Below are positions 49,931-59,058 of a stretch of 64,000 nt of DNA, piece after piece (the first letter of the stretch is position 1; every line of letters begins with the position of its first letter). Both the position numbers and the translations under genes were made by a program. The notes beneath the pieces were generated by a model. It saw only the letters and a program-made list of their open reading frames with translations, did not search any database and was not told where the DNA came from. Source of the stretch: Kangsaoukella pontilimi (GTDB taxonomy: Bacteria > Pseudomonadota > Alphaproteobacteria > Rhodobacterales > Rhodobacteraceae); assembly GCF_009830125.1 (NCBI RefSeq), contig NZ_WUPT01000001.1, positions 434,001 through 498,000 on the forward strand, written 5' to 3'.

Positions 49931-50398
49931 ATGGAATTGCGGGACCGAATTGGCGAGGCGCTGAAGAGTGCCATGCGCGACAAGGATGCCAAGCGCCTGT
50001 CGACGCTGCGGCTGATCAATGCCGCCATCAAGGACAGGGATATCGCCAAACGCGCCGAGGGCGGCGATGGCGGAGAGGCTGGCGTCTCGGACGGGGAAAT
50101 CCTGCAAATCCTTGGAAAGATGGTGAAACAGCGCCAGGAGAGCGCGCGTGCCTATGAAGAGGGCGGGCGCCTTGAGCTGGCCGAGGCCGAGCGGAACGAA
50201 ATCTCGGTGATCGAGGAATTCCTGCCGCGCCAGCTTTCGGAAGAAGAAACCGACAAGGCAGTCGCCGCGGCGATCGACGAGGCCGGGGCGACCTCGATCC
50301 GGGACATGGGCAAAGTGATGGGCGTTCTGAAAGGGCGCTACACCGGCCAGATGGATTTCGGCAAGGTCGGCCCGATGGTGAAGGCGCAGCTGAGCTGA
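49931..50398 (+). CDS. GatB/YqeY domain protein
   Basis: A 155-aa single YqeY domain: MELRDRIGEALKSAMRDKDA, RLSTLRLINAAIKDRDIAKR, KMVKQRQESARAYEEGGR, EEFLPRQLSEEE and DMGKVMGVLKGRYTGQMDF. It corresponds to the tRNA-binding tail domain of GatB, here stand-alone, about the usual 150 aa. It probably binds tRNA or a tRNA-dependent amidotransferase; no enzyme activity is assigned. ATG 49931 was chosen by the family start. It often sits near carA in alphaproteobacteria. Confidence 0.93.
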   Translation: MELRDRIGEALKSAMRDKDAKRLSTLRLINAAIKDRDIAKRAEGGDGGEAGVSDGEILQILGKMVKQRQESARAYEEGGRLELAEAERNEISVIEEFLPRQLSEEETDKAVAAAIDEAGATSIRDMGKVMGVLKGRYTGQMDFGKVGPMVKAQLS

Positions 50399-50404
50399 CG
50401 TGCC

Positions 50405-50881
50405 TTATCGGCGGGCGAAGGCCACCGACAGTTCCTCGTAGAGATCGGCGCGTTCCCCGGGCGTCAGAAAGGCGCCGAGTTCCACTTCGCGCCCGTTGCC
50501 CCTCAGGGTCAGGTAGTTTTCGACAGGACCGTCCTGACGAAGATGCACGCTGACCCAGTAGGGGTTCGCTTCCCATGTCAGGGCAGGGCCCGCAGCGGGC
50601 CGGTGGGCAAGGTGCACCGTCTCTCCCTGAAGCGTGAGCGCCTCGGTGGTCGAGCGGTGGCGCTGGTTCGCCGCGATGGCGCGCCAAACGGCCCATAGCG
50701 CCGCCAGGAAGAACACCATCAGAACCCAGACCACGGGCGAGCCCAGAACCGCGATGAGCGGCATGGCGAGCATCGCCGCCGTCAGGCCGATAAACCACGT
50801 GAAGCCTTGCGGCGTCAGCGACTGGTGGGGCCAGAGCGTCAGGCGGGTCTCGGTAGAGGATTCGGACCAGTGGTAGGGCAT
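50405..50881 (-). CDS. DUF2244 membrane protein
   Basis: A 158-aa protein with two adjacent transmembrane helices (residues about 28-70, TWFIGLTAAMLAMPLIAVLG, VVWVLMVFFLAALWAVWRAI) followed by a beta-rich domain with GETVHLAHRPAAGPALTWEANPYW. This is the DUF2244 pattern, common near cytochrome oxidase genes in Rhodobacterales, in line with ctaD lying close upstream. Function unknown. ATG 50881 is at the family start. Confidence 0.88.
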   Translation of the reverse strand: MPYHWSESSTETRLTLWPHQSLTPQGFTWFIGLTAAMLAMPLIAVLGSPVVWVLMVFFLAALWAVWRAIAANQRHRSTTEALTLQGETVHLAHRPAAGPALTWEANPYWVSVHLRQDGPVENYLTLRGNGREVELGAFLTPGERADLYEELSVAFARR

Positions 50882-50959
50882 GACAGTGATGATATGTCCC
50901 GTGCCCGCGATCTCAAGACCCAATCCAGCGGAGCGCGCTTGCGCGCGCACTGGATTTTT

Positions 50960-51020
50960 CAGGGGGCTCTGCCCCCAATCCCTTGCGGGACTTCCCCCGG
51001 GATATTTCGGGGCCGATAAT
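50960..51020 (+). repeat. Gene-end repeat, copy 8 (GGGATATTT..CCGATAATG variant)
   Basis: Hairpin GGGGGC TCT GCCCCC (50960-50974), a short spacer, then TCCCCCGGGATATTTCGGGG and CCGATAATGGGG. It repeats the order and wording of the element at 20096-20155. It lies between two minus-strand genes. Confidence 0.6.
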
Positions 51021-51030
51021 GGGGCGGGCG

Positions 51031-51447
51031 TCAGCCTCGCCGGGAGAGGGCATGGATGACTGTCCAGACGAACACGACAGCGGTTGCTGCGAGTGCGAGC
51101 AGGATGAGAGCGCCCCCGAGGCCCGCCAGTTGCAGAATGACCGTCACTGAGGGCCAGAGAACGCCGGTGACGAGCATGAGTGTCGGGAGGGCCGAAAGAA
51201 GGAAGCCGCCGGCCAGTAATGCGAGAACGAGAGTGAGGCCGCGTTTGGGCATGTGTTGCGCGAAGCGGAGGATAACCCACCATGCCGCCAGGATGAGGCA
51301 GAGGATCAGCAGATAGCCTGTCAGCAGCTCTATCGGTCGCGTGACGACGTAATATGTGTCGTGGAACGGCGAGGGGTCGTCACACCCCGAAAGAAAAAGG
51401 GCCCCGGCGAGTGCGGGGCCCTTTCCTGTTTGTTCGGTCCGGATCAA
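51031..51447 (-). CDS. Small membrane protein carrying a CtaD-like HDTYYVV peptide
   Basis: A 138-aa protein with three to four hydrophobic helices (residues about 38-60, 68-85, 90-112, 113-135). The N-terminus reads as a lipoprotein-like signal: [12 protein letters not shown] with lipobox LSGC at Cys22. Residues 29-35 are HDTYYVV, the same seven residues as in the haem region of CtaD, encoded next door. No haem-ligand histidines follow, so no haem-copper function is implied. The start is uncertain: TTG 51447 overlaps the ctaD stop, and the first codons lie in a perfect terminator hairpin. A role with cytochrome oxidase is suggested only by position. Confidence 0.6.
   Translation of the reverse strand: MIRTEQTGKGPALAGALFLSGCDDPSPFHDTYYVVTRPIELLTGYLLILCLILAAWWVILRFAQHMPKRGLTLVLALLAGGFLLSALPTLMLVTGVLWPSVTVILQLAGLGGALILLALAATAVVFVWTVIHALSRRG
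51394..51424 (-). terminator. Intrinsic terminator behind ctaD, inside the next frame
   Basis: On the minus strand a perfect 11-bp stem AAAGGGCCCCG / CGGGGCCCTTT with a 7-base loop, followed by TTCTTTC. It begins 20 bases after the ctaD stop and overlaps codons about 9-18 of the small membrane protein frame. Confidence 0.8.
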
Positions 51448-53117
51448 TGCGCGTGTCCGCGATCCCAGTCCTCACGCTTCGGGAGCGTTTCAAAAGTGTG
51501 CTCCGGCGGCGGGGTTGGCAGGGTCCACTCCAGCGTGTCGGCATGCTCGTTCCAGAGGTTCTTCTCGGTGACCTTCTTGCCGTACAGGAGGGTGTAGGCC
51601 ACGATCCCGATGAAGAGCAGGAACGACGCGAAGGACAGGAAGGCGCCCCAGGTCGAAACCTCGTTCCAGAGCGCGTAGGCTTCCGGATAGTCGATGTAGC
51701 GGCGCGGCATGCCCTGACGGCCCAGGAAGTGCTGGGGGAAGAAGGTCAGGTTCGAGCCGATGAACATCATCCAGAAGTGCACCTTGCCCCAGAATTCCGG
51801 GTACTGGCGGCCCGACATCTTGCCCATCCAGAAGTAGACGCCTGCGAAGATGCAGAAGACGGCGCCTAGGCTCATGACGTAGTGGAAGTGCGCGACCACG
51901 TAATAGGTGTCGTGATAGGCGCGGTCCACGGCGGCCTGGCTGAGCACAATGCCCGTCACGCCGCCCACGGTGAAGAGGAAGAGGAAGCCGAAGGCCCAGA
52001 GCATCGGCGTCTTGAATTCGACCGAGCCGCCCCACATCGTGGCGATCCACGAGAAGATTTTCACGCCTGTGGGAACCGCGATGACCATGGTGGCCAGCAT
52101 GAAGTAGGTCTGCTGGGTAAGGCTCATGCCAACGGTGTACATGTGGTGTGCCCACACGACGAAGCCGAGCGCGCCGATCGCGATCATCGCCCAGACCATC
52201 GGCAGGTAACCGAAGATGGGCTTGCGCGAGAACGTCGCGATCACGTGGCTGATCAGACCGAAGCCCGGCAGGATGATGATGTAGACCTCGGGGTGACCGA
52301 AGAACCAGAGGATGTGCTGGTAGAGGATCGGGTCACCGCCGCCAGCCGGATCGAAAAAGGTCGTGCCGAAGTTCCGGTCGGTCAGGAGCATGGTGATCGC
52401 GCCAGCCAGAACCGGCAGCGCCAGAAGGATCAGCCATGCGGTCACGAAGATCGACCACGCGAAGAGCGGCACCTTGAAGAGCGTCATGCCCGGTGCGCGC
52501 ATGTTCAGGAAGGTGGTGATCATGTTGATCGCGCCAAGGATCGACGACGCGCCCGAGAGGTGCACCGCGAAGATGGCGAGGTCCATGGACCAGCCCTGTT
52601 CCGTCGTCGACAGGGGCGGATAGAGCACCCAGCCCACGCCCGAACCCAGCTGACCGTTGCCACCGGGGCTGATGACGCTGGCGACGGCCAGCGAAGTACC
52701 GGCGACATAGAGCCAGTAGCTGAGGTTGTTCATCCGCGGGAAGGCCATGTCCGGCGCACCGATATGGAGCGGCATGAAGTAGTTGCCGAAACCGCCGAAA
52801 AGCGCCGGGATCACCACGAAGAACATCATCAGGATGCCGTGACCCGTGATCAGGACGTTCCAGAGATGACCGTTCGGCGTACAGGCGGCGGCACTGTCCG
52901 CGATGAAGCGTGCGCCTTCCATACACATGTACTGAACGCCCGGGTCCTTGAGCTCCAGCCGCATGTAAACGGTGAAGGCGACGGCGATGAAACCGACGAT
53001 CCCGGAAGTGAACAGGTAAAGAATACCGATGTCTTTGTGGTTGGTGGACATGAACCAGCGGGTGAAGAACCCGCGTTCGTCATGCCCCTCATGCCCGTGT
53101 GCTGCTGCGTCGGCCAT
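51444..53117 (-). CDS. ctaD: Cytochrome c oxidase subunit I (aa3 type)
   Basis: The catalytic 12-helix haem-copper subunit of the terminal oxidase; 557 aa. Visible marks are [20 protein letters not shown] at the start, haem a ligand region [20 protein letters not shown], the CuB region [30 protein letters not shown] and [20 protein letters not shown] with the haem ligands. ATG 53117 follows CAGGAGGCTCC. Subunits II and III are not in the window, as in other Rhodobacterales, where ctaD stands apart. Confidence 0.98.
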   Translation of the reverse strand: MADAAAHGHEGHDERGFFTRWFMSTNHKDIGILYLFTSGIVGFIAVAFTVYMRLELKDPGVQYMCMEGARFIADSAAACTPNGHLWNVLITGHGILMMFFVVIPALFGGFGNYFMPLHIGAPDMAFPRMNNLSYWLYVAGTSLAVASVISPGGNGQLGSGVGWVLYPPLSTTEQGWSMDLAIFAVHLSGASSILGAINMITTFLNMRAPGMTLFKVPLFAWSIFVTAWLILLALPVLAGAITMLLTDRNFGTTFFDPAGGGDPILYQHILWFFGHPEVYIIILPGFGLISHVIATFSRKPIFGYLPMVWAMIAIGALGFVVWAHHMYTVGMSLTQQTYFMLATMVIAVPTGVKIFSWIATMWGGSVEFKTPMLWAFGFLFLFTVGGVTGIVLSQAAVDRAYHDTYYVVAHFHYVMSLGAVFCIFAGVYFWMGKMSGRQYPEFWGKVHFWMMFIGSNLTFFPQHFLGRQGMPRRYIDYPEAYALWNEVSTWGAFLSFASFLLFIGIVAYTLLYGKKVTEKNLWNEHADTLEWTLPTPPPEHTFETLPKREDWDRGHAH

Positions 53118-53393
53118 GGAGCCTCCTGAGTCCCTAGTCTTTGGGGCCGGGGAATACCGGCCCAATTTCTTTCACCCGGTTCTAAAGGGGTGGCCCCGCA
53201 TGGGCAATGCCGGAAGTGGGCTTTGGGGCAGGTAAAATTGTCTCACTCGGACCGGTCGACCCCGTTTCGGAGAATCGTACCGAACGGCGCGCAAAAAGAC
53301 ATGCGAAAGGCGCCATAAGTGTCTGAAATCAGGGCCTTGCGATCCCTCCATCATTGAATTTTCGCAAGAGACGATTCGGTCCTGGGCAGCGGG
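53118..53393. other. Non-coding gap upstream of ctaD
   Basis: No gene seen. It should contain the ctaD promoter; no FnrL-type TTGAT..ATCAA box was found. AT-richer stretches occur at 53231-53245 and 53352-53366. Confidence 0.5.
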
Positions 53394-54215
53394 TCAGCTT
53401 ACAGTGACGCGCTGTTTGACCAGCTCGGTTCGGCCAAAAACCGTCAGAAACGAGACCTCGGCCGCGTCCAGTCCGACGCCGATGATCGCGATGCTTTCGG
53501 GCGAGGCCATGCCGGTCGGATCGACCAGATGCCAGCCGCCGTCCAGCCAGACCTGGGCGACCGCATGGAAATCCGGCGGCTCCACGCCGGGATCGTAGCA
53601 GGCCACGAATCGCGCCGGGATGCCCCGGGCACGGGCCATCGAGATCAGCACATGAGCGAAGTCGCGGCAGATGCCCTCGCGGCGCATGAAGGTATCTGCG
53701 GCGGTGGTGTCGGGCGTGCTGGCGCCCGGGCTGTAAGTGATGTTTTCGGATATCCAGTCGCTTGCTGCCGCGATGAAGGCGCCGCCCGACTTCTGGCCGA
53801 AGAGGGTGTCGTCTGTGGCGGCAAAGTCGCTCGGGACCGAATAGCGCGACGGCATGAGGTAACGGATCGTGTCGCCGGGCAGGTCGGTCAGTGGGGTGCC
53901 TGCAAGTCGGCGGAGGCGCGGGGAGGGCCGGGTGATCTCGACCTGGGCCTTGTAGCGGCATGTCAGGCGGTCGGACACGATGAACCGGCTGCGTCTGCCG
54001 ATGCCGGCCTCTCCGGTGCCGTGGGCTTCCGCCTCTGCGCCCGAAAGGCTCAGCGACTGGGACAGGATCGTCTGGCCTTCGCCTTCCGCCGCCTCGATCT
54101 GCAGGATCATGTCGGTCGGCAGATCGACGTCGTAGACCATGTGCACGTCGATCTCGACCACCCGGCCACCGCTGGCACCCTTAGGACGCTCGCCCCCGGC
54201 GTCAGACCGGCTCAT
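53394..54215 (-). CDS. Transglutaminase-like cysteine-peptidase-fold protein
   Basis: A 273-aa protein with an N-terminal beta-rich part ([20 protein letters not shown].., typical of bacterial transglutaminase-like proteins) and a catalytic core with Cys in [20 protein letters not shown], His in [15 protein letters not shown] and Asp in LVDPTGMA. The triad is complete, so peptidase or transglutaminase activity is possible. No signal peptide. ATG 54215 overlaps the lipB stop (ATGA), indicating coupling. Substrate unknown. Confidence 0.9.
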   Translation of the reverse strand: MSRSDAGGERPKGASGGRVVEIDVHMVYDVDLPTDMILQIEAAEGEGQTILSQSLSLSGAEAEAHGTGEAGIGRRSRFIVSDRLTCRYKAQVEITRPSPRLRRLAGTPLTDLPGDTIRYLMPSRYSVPSDFAATDDTLFGQKSGGAFIAAASDWISENITYSPGASTPDTTAADTFMRREGICRDFAHVLISMARARGIPARFVACYDPGVEPPDFHAVAQVWLDGGWHLVDPTGMASPESIAIIGVGLDAAEVSFLTVFGRTELVKQRVTVS

Positions 54216-54862
54216 GCGTCGAACGCCAGCGGAAAAGTTCTCTTCAAGGCCACGTCCACGTCCTCCATTGTCACCGGCAACCCGAGGTCAACGAGGCTGG
54301 TCACTCCGTGTTCCCTGATACCGCAGGGGACGATGCCGTCGAAATGCCCGAGATCGGGTTCGACATTGATCGACAGCCCGTGGAAACTGACCCATTTCTT
54401 CAGCCTGATCCCGATGGCGGCGATCTTGTCCTCGCGCGGGCTGCCGTCGGGGTTGGCCGGTTTGTCGGGGCGCACGACCCAGACGCCGACGCGCCCCTGA
54501 CGGCGCTCGCCGGTCACGTTGAACTCGGCCAGCGTCAGGATCACCCATTCCTCCATCGAGGCGACAAAGCGGCGAATGTCGCGCCCGCGTGCGTCGACAT
54601 CCAGCATGGCGTAGGCCACACGCTGCCCCGGTCCGTGATAGGTGTATTGCCCGCCGCGCCGCGCCTCGTAGACGGGAAAGCGGTCCGGGTCGGTCAGATC
54701 GGCGGGACTGGCCGAGGTGCCGGCAGTATAGAGCGGCGGATGCTCGACCAGCCAGATCGCCTCGTTCGCAGTGCCGGCGCGAATGGCTTCGGCCCGCGCC
54801 TCCATCTCGCGGAGAGCGAATTCATAGTCCGTCAGCCCTTCGGATGTCCGCCAGTCGACCAT
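54212..54862 (-). CDS. lipB: Lipoyl(octanoyl) transferase
   Basis: A 216-aa enzyme transferring octanoyl from acyl carrier protein to lipoyl domains. Signatures are [35 protein letters not shown], the catalytic Lys in [20 protein letters not shown] and the catalytic Cys in [16 protein letters not shown]. Length and motifs match LipB. It is followed by a coupled transglutaminase-like gene. Confidence 0.97.
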   Translation of the reverse strand: MVDWRTSEGLTDYEFALREMEARAEAIRAGTANEAIWLVEHPPLYTAGTSASPADLTDPDRFPVYEARRGGQYTYHGPGQRVAYAMLDVDARGRDIRRFVASMEEWVILTLAEFNVTGERRQGRVGVWVVRPDKPANPDGSPREDKIAAIGIRLKKWVSFHGLSINVEPDLGHFDGIVPCGIREHGVTSLVDLGLPVTMEDVDVALKRTFPLAFDA

Positions 54863-54933
54863 GTTCAGTCCCGGGGTTCAGCCACTCAGAGGCCGTGCCA
54901 TGGTTCGCCATTGACGGTCAAGGAGATGCGCCG

Positions 54934-55041
54934 ATGACGATTTCGGAAATTCCCGACAAATCCCCCTTCACATCCGCCAAAGACGCCGCTAAGAGACGCC
55001 GCACCAAGTCACAGACAGTGCGGTCGTGGCGGAATTGGTAG
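54934..55041 (+). CDS. Possible 35-codon ORF ending inside tRNA-Leu
   Basis: ATG at 54934 with an excellent ribosome site (AAGGAG, 8-base spacing). The peptide MTISEIPDKSPFTSAKDAAK plus RRR..TKSQTVRSWRNW is charged and ends at a TAG in the tRNA D-arm. The first 25 residues look like the polar N-terminus of PstA-type permeases in this group, so it may be the stub of a deleted gene joined to the tRNA. This likeness is from memory and weak. It could also be a chance frame. Confidence 0.3.
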   Translation: MTISEIPDKSPFTSAKDAAKRRRTKSQTVRSWRNW

Positions 55042-55106
55042 ACGCGCAGCGTTGAGGTCGCTGTGGGGTAACTCCCGTGGAAGTTCGAGTCTTCTCGACC
55101 GCACCA
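55020..55106 (+). tRNA. tRNA-Leu (anticodon GAG)
   Basis: An 87-base class II tRNA. Acceptor stem GCGGTCG / CGACCGC, D-arm GCGGAATTGGTAGACGC, anticodon arm CAGCG-TTGAGGT-CGCTG with anticodon GAG reading CTC, long variable arm, T-arm GGAAG-TTCGAGT-CTTCT and encoded CCA. A T6 run follows directly as a terminator-like tract. Confidence 0.97.
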
Positions 55107-55138
55107 TTTTTTCCGACATAGAGATCAGGCGTGGCCCG

Positions 55139-56671
55139 TCAGGGCCGCCTAAAGCTGTAAAGCGTCGCTGCCTCGGTTCTGTAGACCTCTTCCAGCAACA
55201 AACCCTCGGTGTCGATGCGGCGAAGAAGGGCGCGCTGGTAGCTCGGCTTGAAGGCGCAGGTAGGCACCGCGATATGGGTGGCGTGCTCGAGGCCCTTCAA
55301 CGACGCATAGTTCCAGGGTGCTGCGCCGGGCAGGGGTGGCTGACCGTTCACCATCCAATAGGGCGATTGCGCGTCTGCGACGAAGACCGGGCCGGGAACA
55401 TGGGCCAGCGTTTCCGCGACGTCCGTCAGGTGACCGATATAGCCGCCGGTCACGAGGCAACTCTCGGACTGGATCGGGACGGGTGCGCCGTCCGAGCTGG
55501 GTGATCTGACAATCGGGCCGATGTGAAAGGCAGGGACGCGCAACCCGTCGAGACGTGCCACCCCGGGAAGCATCGGGACGAACGCGTCGCTCTTGGCGGT
55601 GTCCACGGTCCTGATGGTGCCAAGAACCATCGGCGTCAGTTGCAAGAGCGCGAAGCCCCCGAAAACGATCGCCGCTGCGCCCCAGCTCAGGCTTTCGACC
55701 TTAGAGCGGGCGATTTTGACCAGCACCAGTGACAAAGTCACCGCCCCGATCGTCCAAAGCGGAGCAGCGCCGAAATTCTGAAGCTGGATGAAGAGCGCCG
55801 CGCCAGCCGCCAGAAGCGCCAACGTGCCGGTGGCAGGGCCCCGGAAACGGAATGCCAGAAGAACAGCCGCCGCGGCAGCCCAGACCTCGGGCGCGGACAG
55901 AATGTCGGCTGCAGATACGCCGGGCGTCAGGCGGATCGGGTTCGTCGCGACCCAGATCAGGTCGTCCAGATAGGCGGGCCAGAACTCTGTACCCGCAAGG
56001 AGGGCGACAATCGCCATGCCAGCCGCAAAGCTGACCGCTGCGGCGGTGAAGCGCACCCAGTCGCGCCTTGAGAGCAGGACAATTGCGGCGAGCGGGCTAA
56101 CGGCGACGAAGAAGGTGATCTTGGTCAGAAGGAGCGCAAGGGCGAGGGTGCCGAAGCAGAGGCCATCCGCCCAGGGGCGGTTCGGCCTCGTCGGCGGGAC
56201 GGCAACGCTGACCGCAAGGACAAGCGCCGCGATCCAACCCCATCGGTTGTAATAAAGCGCCATGGTGACGCCGGGATCCGCGCTCGATGTGAGCGATGTG
56301 CCAAGGACCGCCACCGAGCAGAGGAGGGTGAGCGTCGCAAACGGACCCAGCCGTGACAATGCCAGCCACGCACCCGCGCCCATGACAAAGGCGGTGAAGA
56401 CGCCCTGCATCAGGATGAAATCGTCGGGCAGCGGGCCACCGCCGCGTCCAACGGCCCAGAAGGGCAGTGCCCCGATTGGGGTTGTGAAATCGACATGTGG
56501 CGTCTCGCCCACCGAGACGCGCGACAGGATGTCTAGGATGAAGAGAGTGTCGACACCGAATGACTCGAGGCACACGCAGCCCGCGCGGCTTTGAGTGGAG
56601 ACGAGAACGGCGAGCAGCACAAAGGCCAGCGCCGCGGCGACAAGCGATGCGGTCGCTGATTGGCGCGGCAC
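55139..56671 (-). CDS. Polytopic membrane protein, possibly GT-C type, unknown function
   Basis: A 510-aa protein with about eleven membrane helices from residue 8 to about 360, then a soluble C-terminal domain of about 140 residues (from AKSDAFVPMLPGVARLDGLRV). An acidic loop follows the first helix (CLESFGVDTLFILDILSRV). The layout (many helices, then a soluble tail with cysteines ESCLVTGG and VPTCAFKP) is like GT-C glycosyltransferases, but no lipid-phosphate-sugar motif was recognised. GTG 56671 lies 4 bases after the upstream gene's stop, so it is coupled to the prepilin-peptidase-like gene. Confidence 0.75.
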   Translation of the reverse strand: MPRQSATASLVAAALAFVLLAVLVSTQSRAGCVCLESFGVDTLFILDILSRVSVGETPHVDFTTPIGALPFWAVGRGGGPLPDDFILMQGVFTAFVMGAGAWLALSRLGPFATLTLLCSVAVLGTSLTSSADPGVTMALYYNRWGWIAALVLAVSVAVPPTRPNRPWADGLCFGTLALALLLTKITFFVAVSPLAAIVLLSRRDWVRFTAAAVSFAAGMAIVALLAGTEFWPAYLDDLIWVATNPIRLTPGVSAADILSAPEVWAAAAAVLLAFRFRGPATGTLALLAAGAALFIQLQNFGAAPLWTIGAVTLSLVLVKIARSKVESLSWGAAAIVFGGFALLQLTPMVLGTIRTVDTAKSDAFVPMLPGVARLDGLRVPAFHIGPIVRSPSSDGAPVPIQSESCLVTGGYIGHLTDVAETLAHVPGPVFVADAQSPYWMVNGQPPLPGAAPWNYASLKGLEHATHIAVPTCAFKPSYQRALLRRIDTEGLLLEEVYRTEAATLYSFRRP

Positions 56672-56675
56672 CGAC

Positions 56676-57482
56676 CTATCCGCCAAGAAGTGAGCTCCCG
56701 TGCAGCCAGAGCACCCAGACGCCGCCCGCTGTCCCAATGGCAACCGAAGTCGCAAGCGGCACGGCGCGTTTCGCGACTGTGCGGGAATACAACCGGTGGA
56801 GCGCGGCAAATACCAGCCCGAGCAGCGCCGCCGCGAAGATCAGCGCCGGACCCAGAAGTGCCCCGCCCGCGGGCAGGATAAGCGTGGCGGGCCAATGCGC
56901 AGGCGCCAATACCCGCGCGATCAGGAGAAGCCCGGCGCCCACGCCTGCGCCCACCAGAGCCATGGATGCGACGGGCGCGCCGAAGCTGGCCCAGAGAATA
57001 ATGCCGAGGACGAGAACAGCTGTGATCCGGCTTGCCGTTTGCGTCGCCGGCACTGCGAGAAGGGCGATGGCCTGCAGGCACCAGGCGACGATCATCGCCG
57101 GAAGCCATGCGGACTGAGGCAGAACCAGCAAGGCCCAGACGGCCAAAAGCAGGGCTGTGATCTCGGCGGTCAAGAGCGTCGGACTGATCGGCATCGCGCA
57201 GCACCGGCTTTTGCCGCCCTGCCAGAGCCAGGAGAGGACTGGCACGAGGTCAATCGCACCAAGCGTCTTGCCGCAATTGTCGCAATAGGACCGGCCATCG
57301 GACACGCGCTGGCCGATCGCCGCACGGTCGGCCCAGCATTTCAGAAAGCTGCCCGTCATGGGCGACAGGACCGCCAGCGTGATGGCGGCGGCGATGGCGA
57401 AATTCTCCAGAGGCACCGTTTGCTGCTCGATGTCGCGGTTTGAACTGCGCACCAGTTGTCCGTTGGCTGCCCGTTGGGTCAA
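56676..57482 (-). CDS. Prepilin peptidase-like (A24) membrane protein lacking the catalytic aspartates
   Basis: A 268-aa polytopic protein. The N-terminal part matches the A24_N domain of type IV prepilin peptidases: SPMTGSFLKCWADRAAIGQR, then CDNCGKTLGAIDLVPVLSWL and a Cys pair KSRCCAMPIS instead of the second CxxC. In true enzymes a first Asp lies in a helix around (I)DL....LPD and a second in G.GD.K; here the equivalent regions read LLAVPATQTASRITAVL and APAHWPATLILPAGGALLG, with neither aspartate. Peptidase activity is thus unlikely. TTG 57482, GTG 57452 and GTG 57416 are all possible starts. No pilin or Tad genes are nearby. Confidence 0.72.
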   Translation of the reverse strand: MTQRAANGQLVRSSNRDIEQQTVPLENFAIAAAITLAVLSPMTGSFLKCWADRAAIGQRVSDGRSYCDNCGKTLGAIDLVPVLSWLWQGGKSRCCAMPISPTLLTAEITALLLAVWALLVLPQSAWLPAMIVAWCLQAIALLAVPATQTASRITAVLVLGIILWASFGAPVASMALVGAGVGAGLLLIARVLAPAHWPATLILPAGGALLGPALIFAAALLGLVFAALHRLYSRTVAKRAVPLATSVAIGTAGGVWVLWLHGSSLLGG

Positions 57483-57541
57483 GCGGCGCGGCGCTCAAGC
57501 GGTCCGGACGTTGCCCAAAAGCAAGAGCGCCTTCGCCGGCC

Positions 57542-58243
57542 TCAGGCCATTTCACCGCGCGCGGACTCGGCGGCGGCCCGGATGGCTACGATGTTCGCAC
57601 CATAGGCGTCCGGTGCCTCGACCGAGCCGCCCCGGAACACCGCCGAGCCCGCGACCAGAACGTCCGCGCCCGCCCGTGCCACGTCCGGCGCGGTCTTGGT
57701 GTCGACGCCGCCATCCACCTCGATATGGATCGGCCGGTCGCCGATCATCGCTTTCACGTCGCGGATGGTCTGAAGCTGCGAGGCGATGAAGCTCTGTCCG
57801 CCGAAGCCGGGGTTCACGGTCATCACGCAGATCAGGTCCACCATGTCGAGAAGCGGTTGAGCCGCACTGGCCGGTGTGCCGGGGTTGAGCGCGACACCGG
57901 CCTTCACGCCGGCCGCCCGGATCGCCTGAAGCGTGCGGTGGATGTGTGGGCCGGCCTCGACATGGGCCGTCAGCACGTCGGCGCCCGCATCGGCGAAGGC
58001 CTGAATGTAGGGATCGACGGGCGCGATCATGAGGTGGACGTCCATTGTGCCCCTGATATGCGGACGAAGCGCTTTGCACATGGCGGGGCCGAAGGTCAGG
58101 TTGGGGACGAAATGCCCGTCCATCACGTCGACATGGATCCAGTCGGCGCCCGCGTCCTCTGCGGCACGACATTCTGCGCCGAAATTCGCGAAATCGGCGG
58201 CAAGAATGGATGGAGCGATACGGATCGGATGTGAATTGGTCAC
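57542..58243 (-). CDS. rpe: Ribulose-phosphate 3-epimerase
   Basis: A 233-aa TIM-barrel enzyme interconverting ribulose-5-phosphate and xylulose-5-phosphate. Motifs: IRIAPSILAADFANFGAEC, WIHVDVMDGHFVPNLTFGP, VHLMIAPVDPYI, MTVNPGFGGQSFI and IEVDGGVDTKTAPDVARAGA. The GTG start at 58243 has AAGGGGGACGCCGTC upstream. It lies just upstream of the prepilin-peptidase-like gene on the same strand (59-base gap). Confidence 0.97.
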   Translation of the reverse strand: MTNSHPIRIAPSILAADFANFGAECRAAEDAGADWIHVDVMDGHFVPNLTFGPAMCKALRPHIRGTMDVHLMIAPVDPYIQAFADAGADVLTAHVEAGPHIHRTLQAIRAAGVKAGVALNPGTPASAAQPLLDMVDLICVMTVNPGFGGQSFIASQLQTIRDVKAMIGDRPIHIEVDGGVDTKTAPDVARAGADVLVAGSAVFRGGSVEAPDAYGANIVAIRAAAESARGEMA

Positions 58244-58310
58244 GACGGCGTCCCCCTTGGCGGTCTGCAGGGCGGGTTTACCCCCCCGAGGCGGGGACTG
58301 CCATAGGATT

Positions 58311-59036
58311 TCAGACCATGTCGACGCCGGAATAATCCAGAACCGGCAGGCGGAGACGGAAAGTGACCCCGCCCCGGCGCAGGCGGTCTTCGACATGCAC
58401 CGAGCCGCCGTAATTCTCGACGATCTTCCGCAGGATGGCGAGGCCCATGCCGCCGCCGTCATCCTCGTCTCGTGATACCAGTTTCACCATGGGTCGGAAG
58501 ACCCGCTCTTTGTCGGCATCTGGAATTCCGGGGCCGTCATCCGAGACCAGAAGCTCCCAGACATCGCCGCTTTTGCAGGAGGTGATCTCGATCTTCGGTG
58601 TCTCTCCGGCATGTCTTAGCGCGTTCGACAGGAGGATCTGGAAGATGCGGGCGACGTCGCTGGACCCGATTCTCAGGGCGACGGGGTTGAACTGTGCAAA
58701 GAACCGGGGCGCGTCGCCGGGCGACAATTCGGCCAGAACCGAGTTGAAGATGGTTTGCGGATTGGCCTTGACCATGTCCTGAAGCCGTCCGACCCGCGAA
58801 TAGGCCAGAAGTCCGTCCAGCATGTTGTCCAGACGAATGGCGTGGCTTTGCATGAGGTTCAGAGTATCCTTCGGTTCGCCCTCGAGCCGGATGCCCTGTT
58901 CGGACAGATCCTCGCTCAACCAGACCGGAAGCTCGCGCAGCGCGCGTACCGACGCCCTCAGATCGTGCGAGATTCGGTAGACGATGTCGTCGATTTCGTC
59001 GCCGTCCGGCGTGACGCGGATGTCGAGTGCGTGCAT
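58311..59036 (-). CDS. Soluble histidine kinase without sensor domain
   Basis: A 241-aa cytosolic kinase. The phospho-acceptor His24 lies in YRISHDLRASVRALRELPVW, followed by the second dimerisation helix. The ATP-binding domain has the N-box ILLSNALRHA, G1 SDDGPGIPDADKE and G2 GGGMGLAILRKIVENYGG. There is no transmembrane helix or PAS domain, only about 20 residues before the H-box, so its input must come from a partner. It is the downstream gene after the solute-binding protein gene (22 bases), part of a signalling island. Confidence 0.9.
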   Translation of the reverse strand: MHALDIRVTPDGDEIDDIVYRISHDLRASVRALRELPVWLSEDLSEQGIRLEGEPKDTLNLMQSHAIRLDNMLDGLLAYSRVGRLQDMVKANPQTIFNSVLAELSPGDAPRFFAQFNPVALRIGSSDVARIFQILLSNALRHAGETPKIEITSCKSGDVWELLVSDDGPGIPDADKERVFRPMVKLVSRDEDDGGGMGLAILRKIVENYGGSVHVEDRLRRGGVTFRLRLPVLDYSGVDMV

Positions 59037-59058
59037 GGCGGGTCTCCTGTCGATGGTT

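Noticed and set aside
51343-51363. HDTYYVV peptide as a frameshifted piece of ctaD
   Set aside because: ctaD is complete and in frame; similarity is limited to 21 bases, and the rest of the small protein is unrelated to CtaD.
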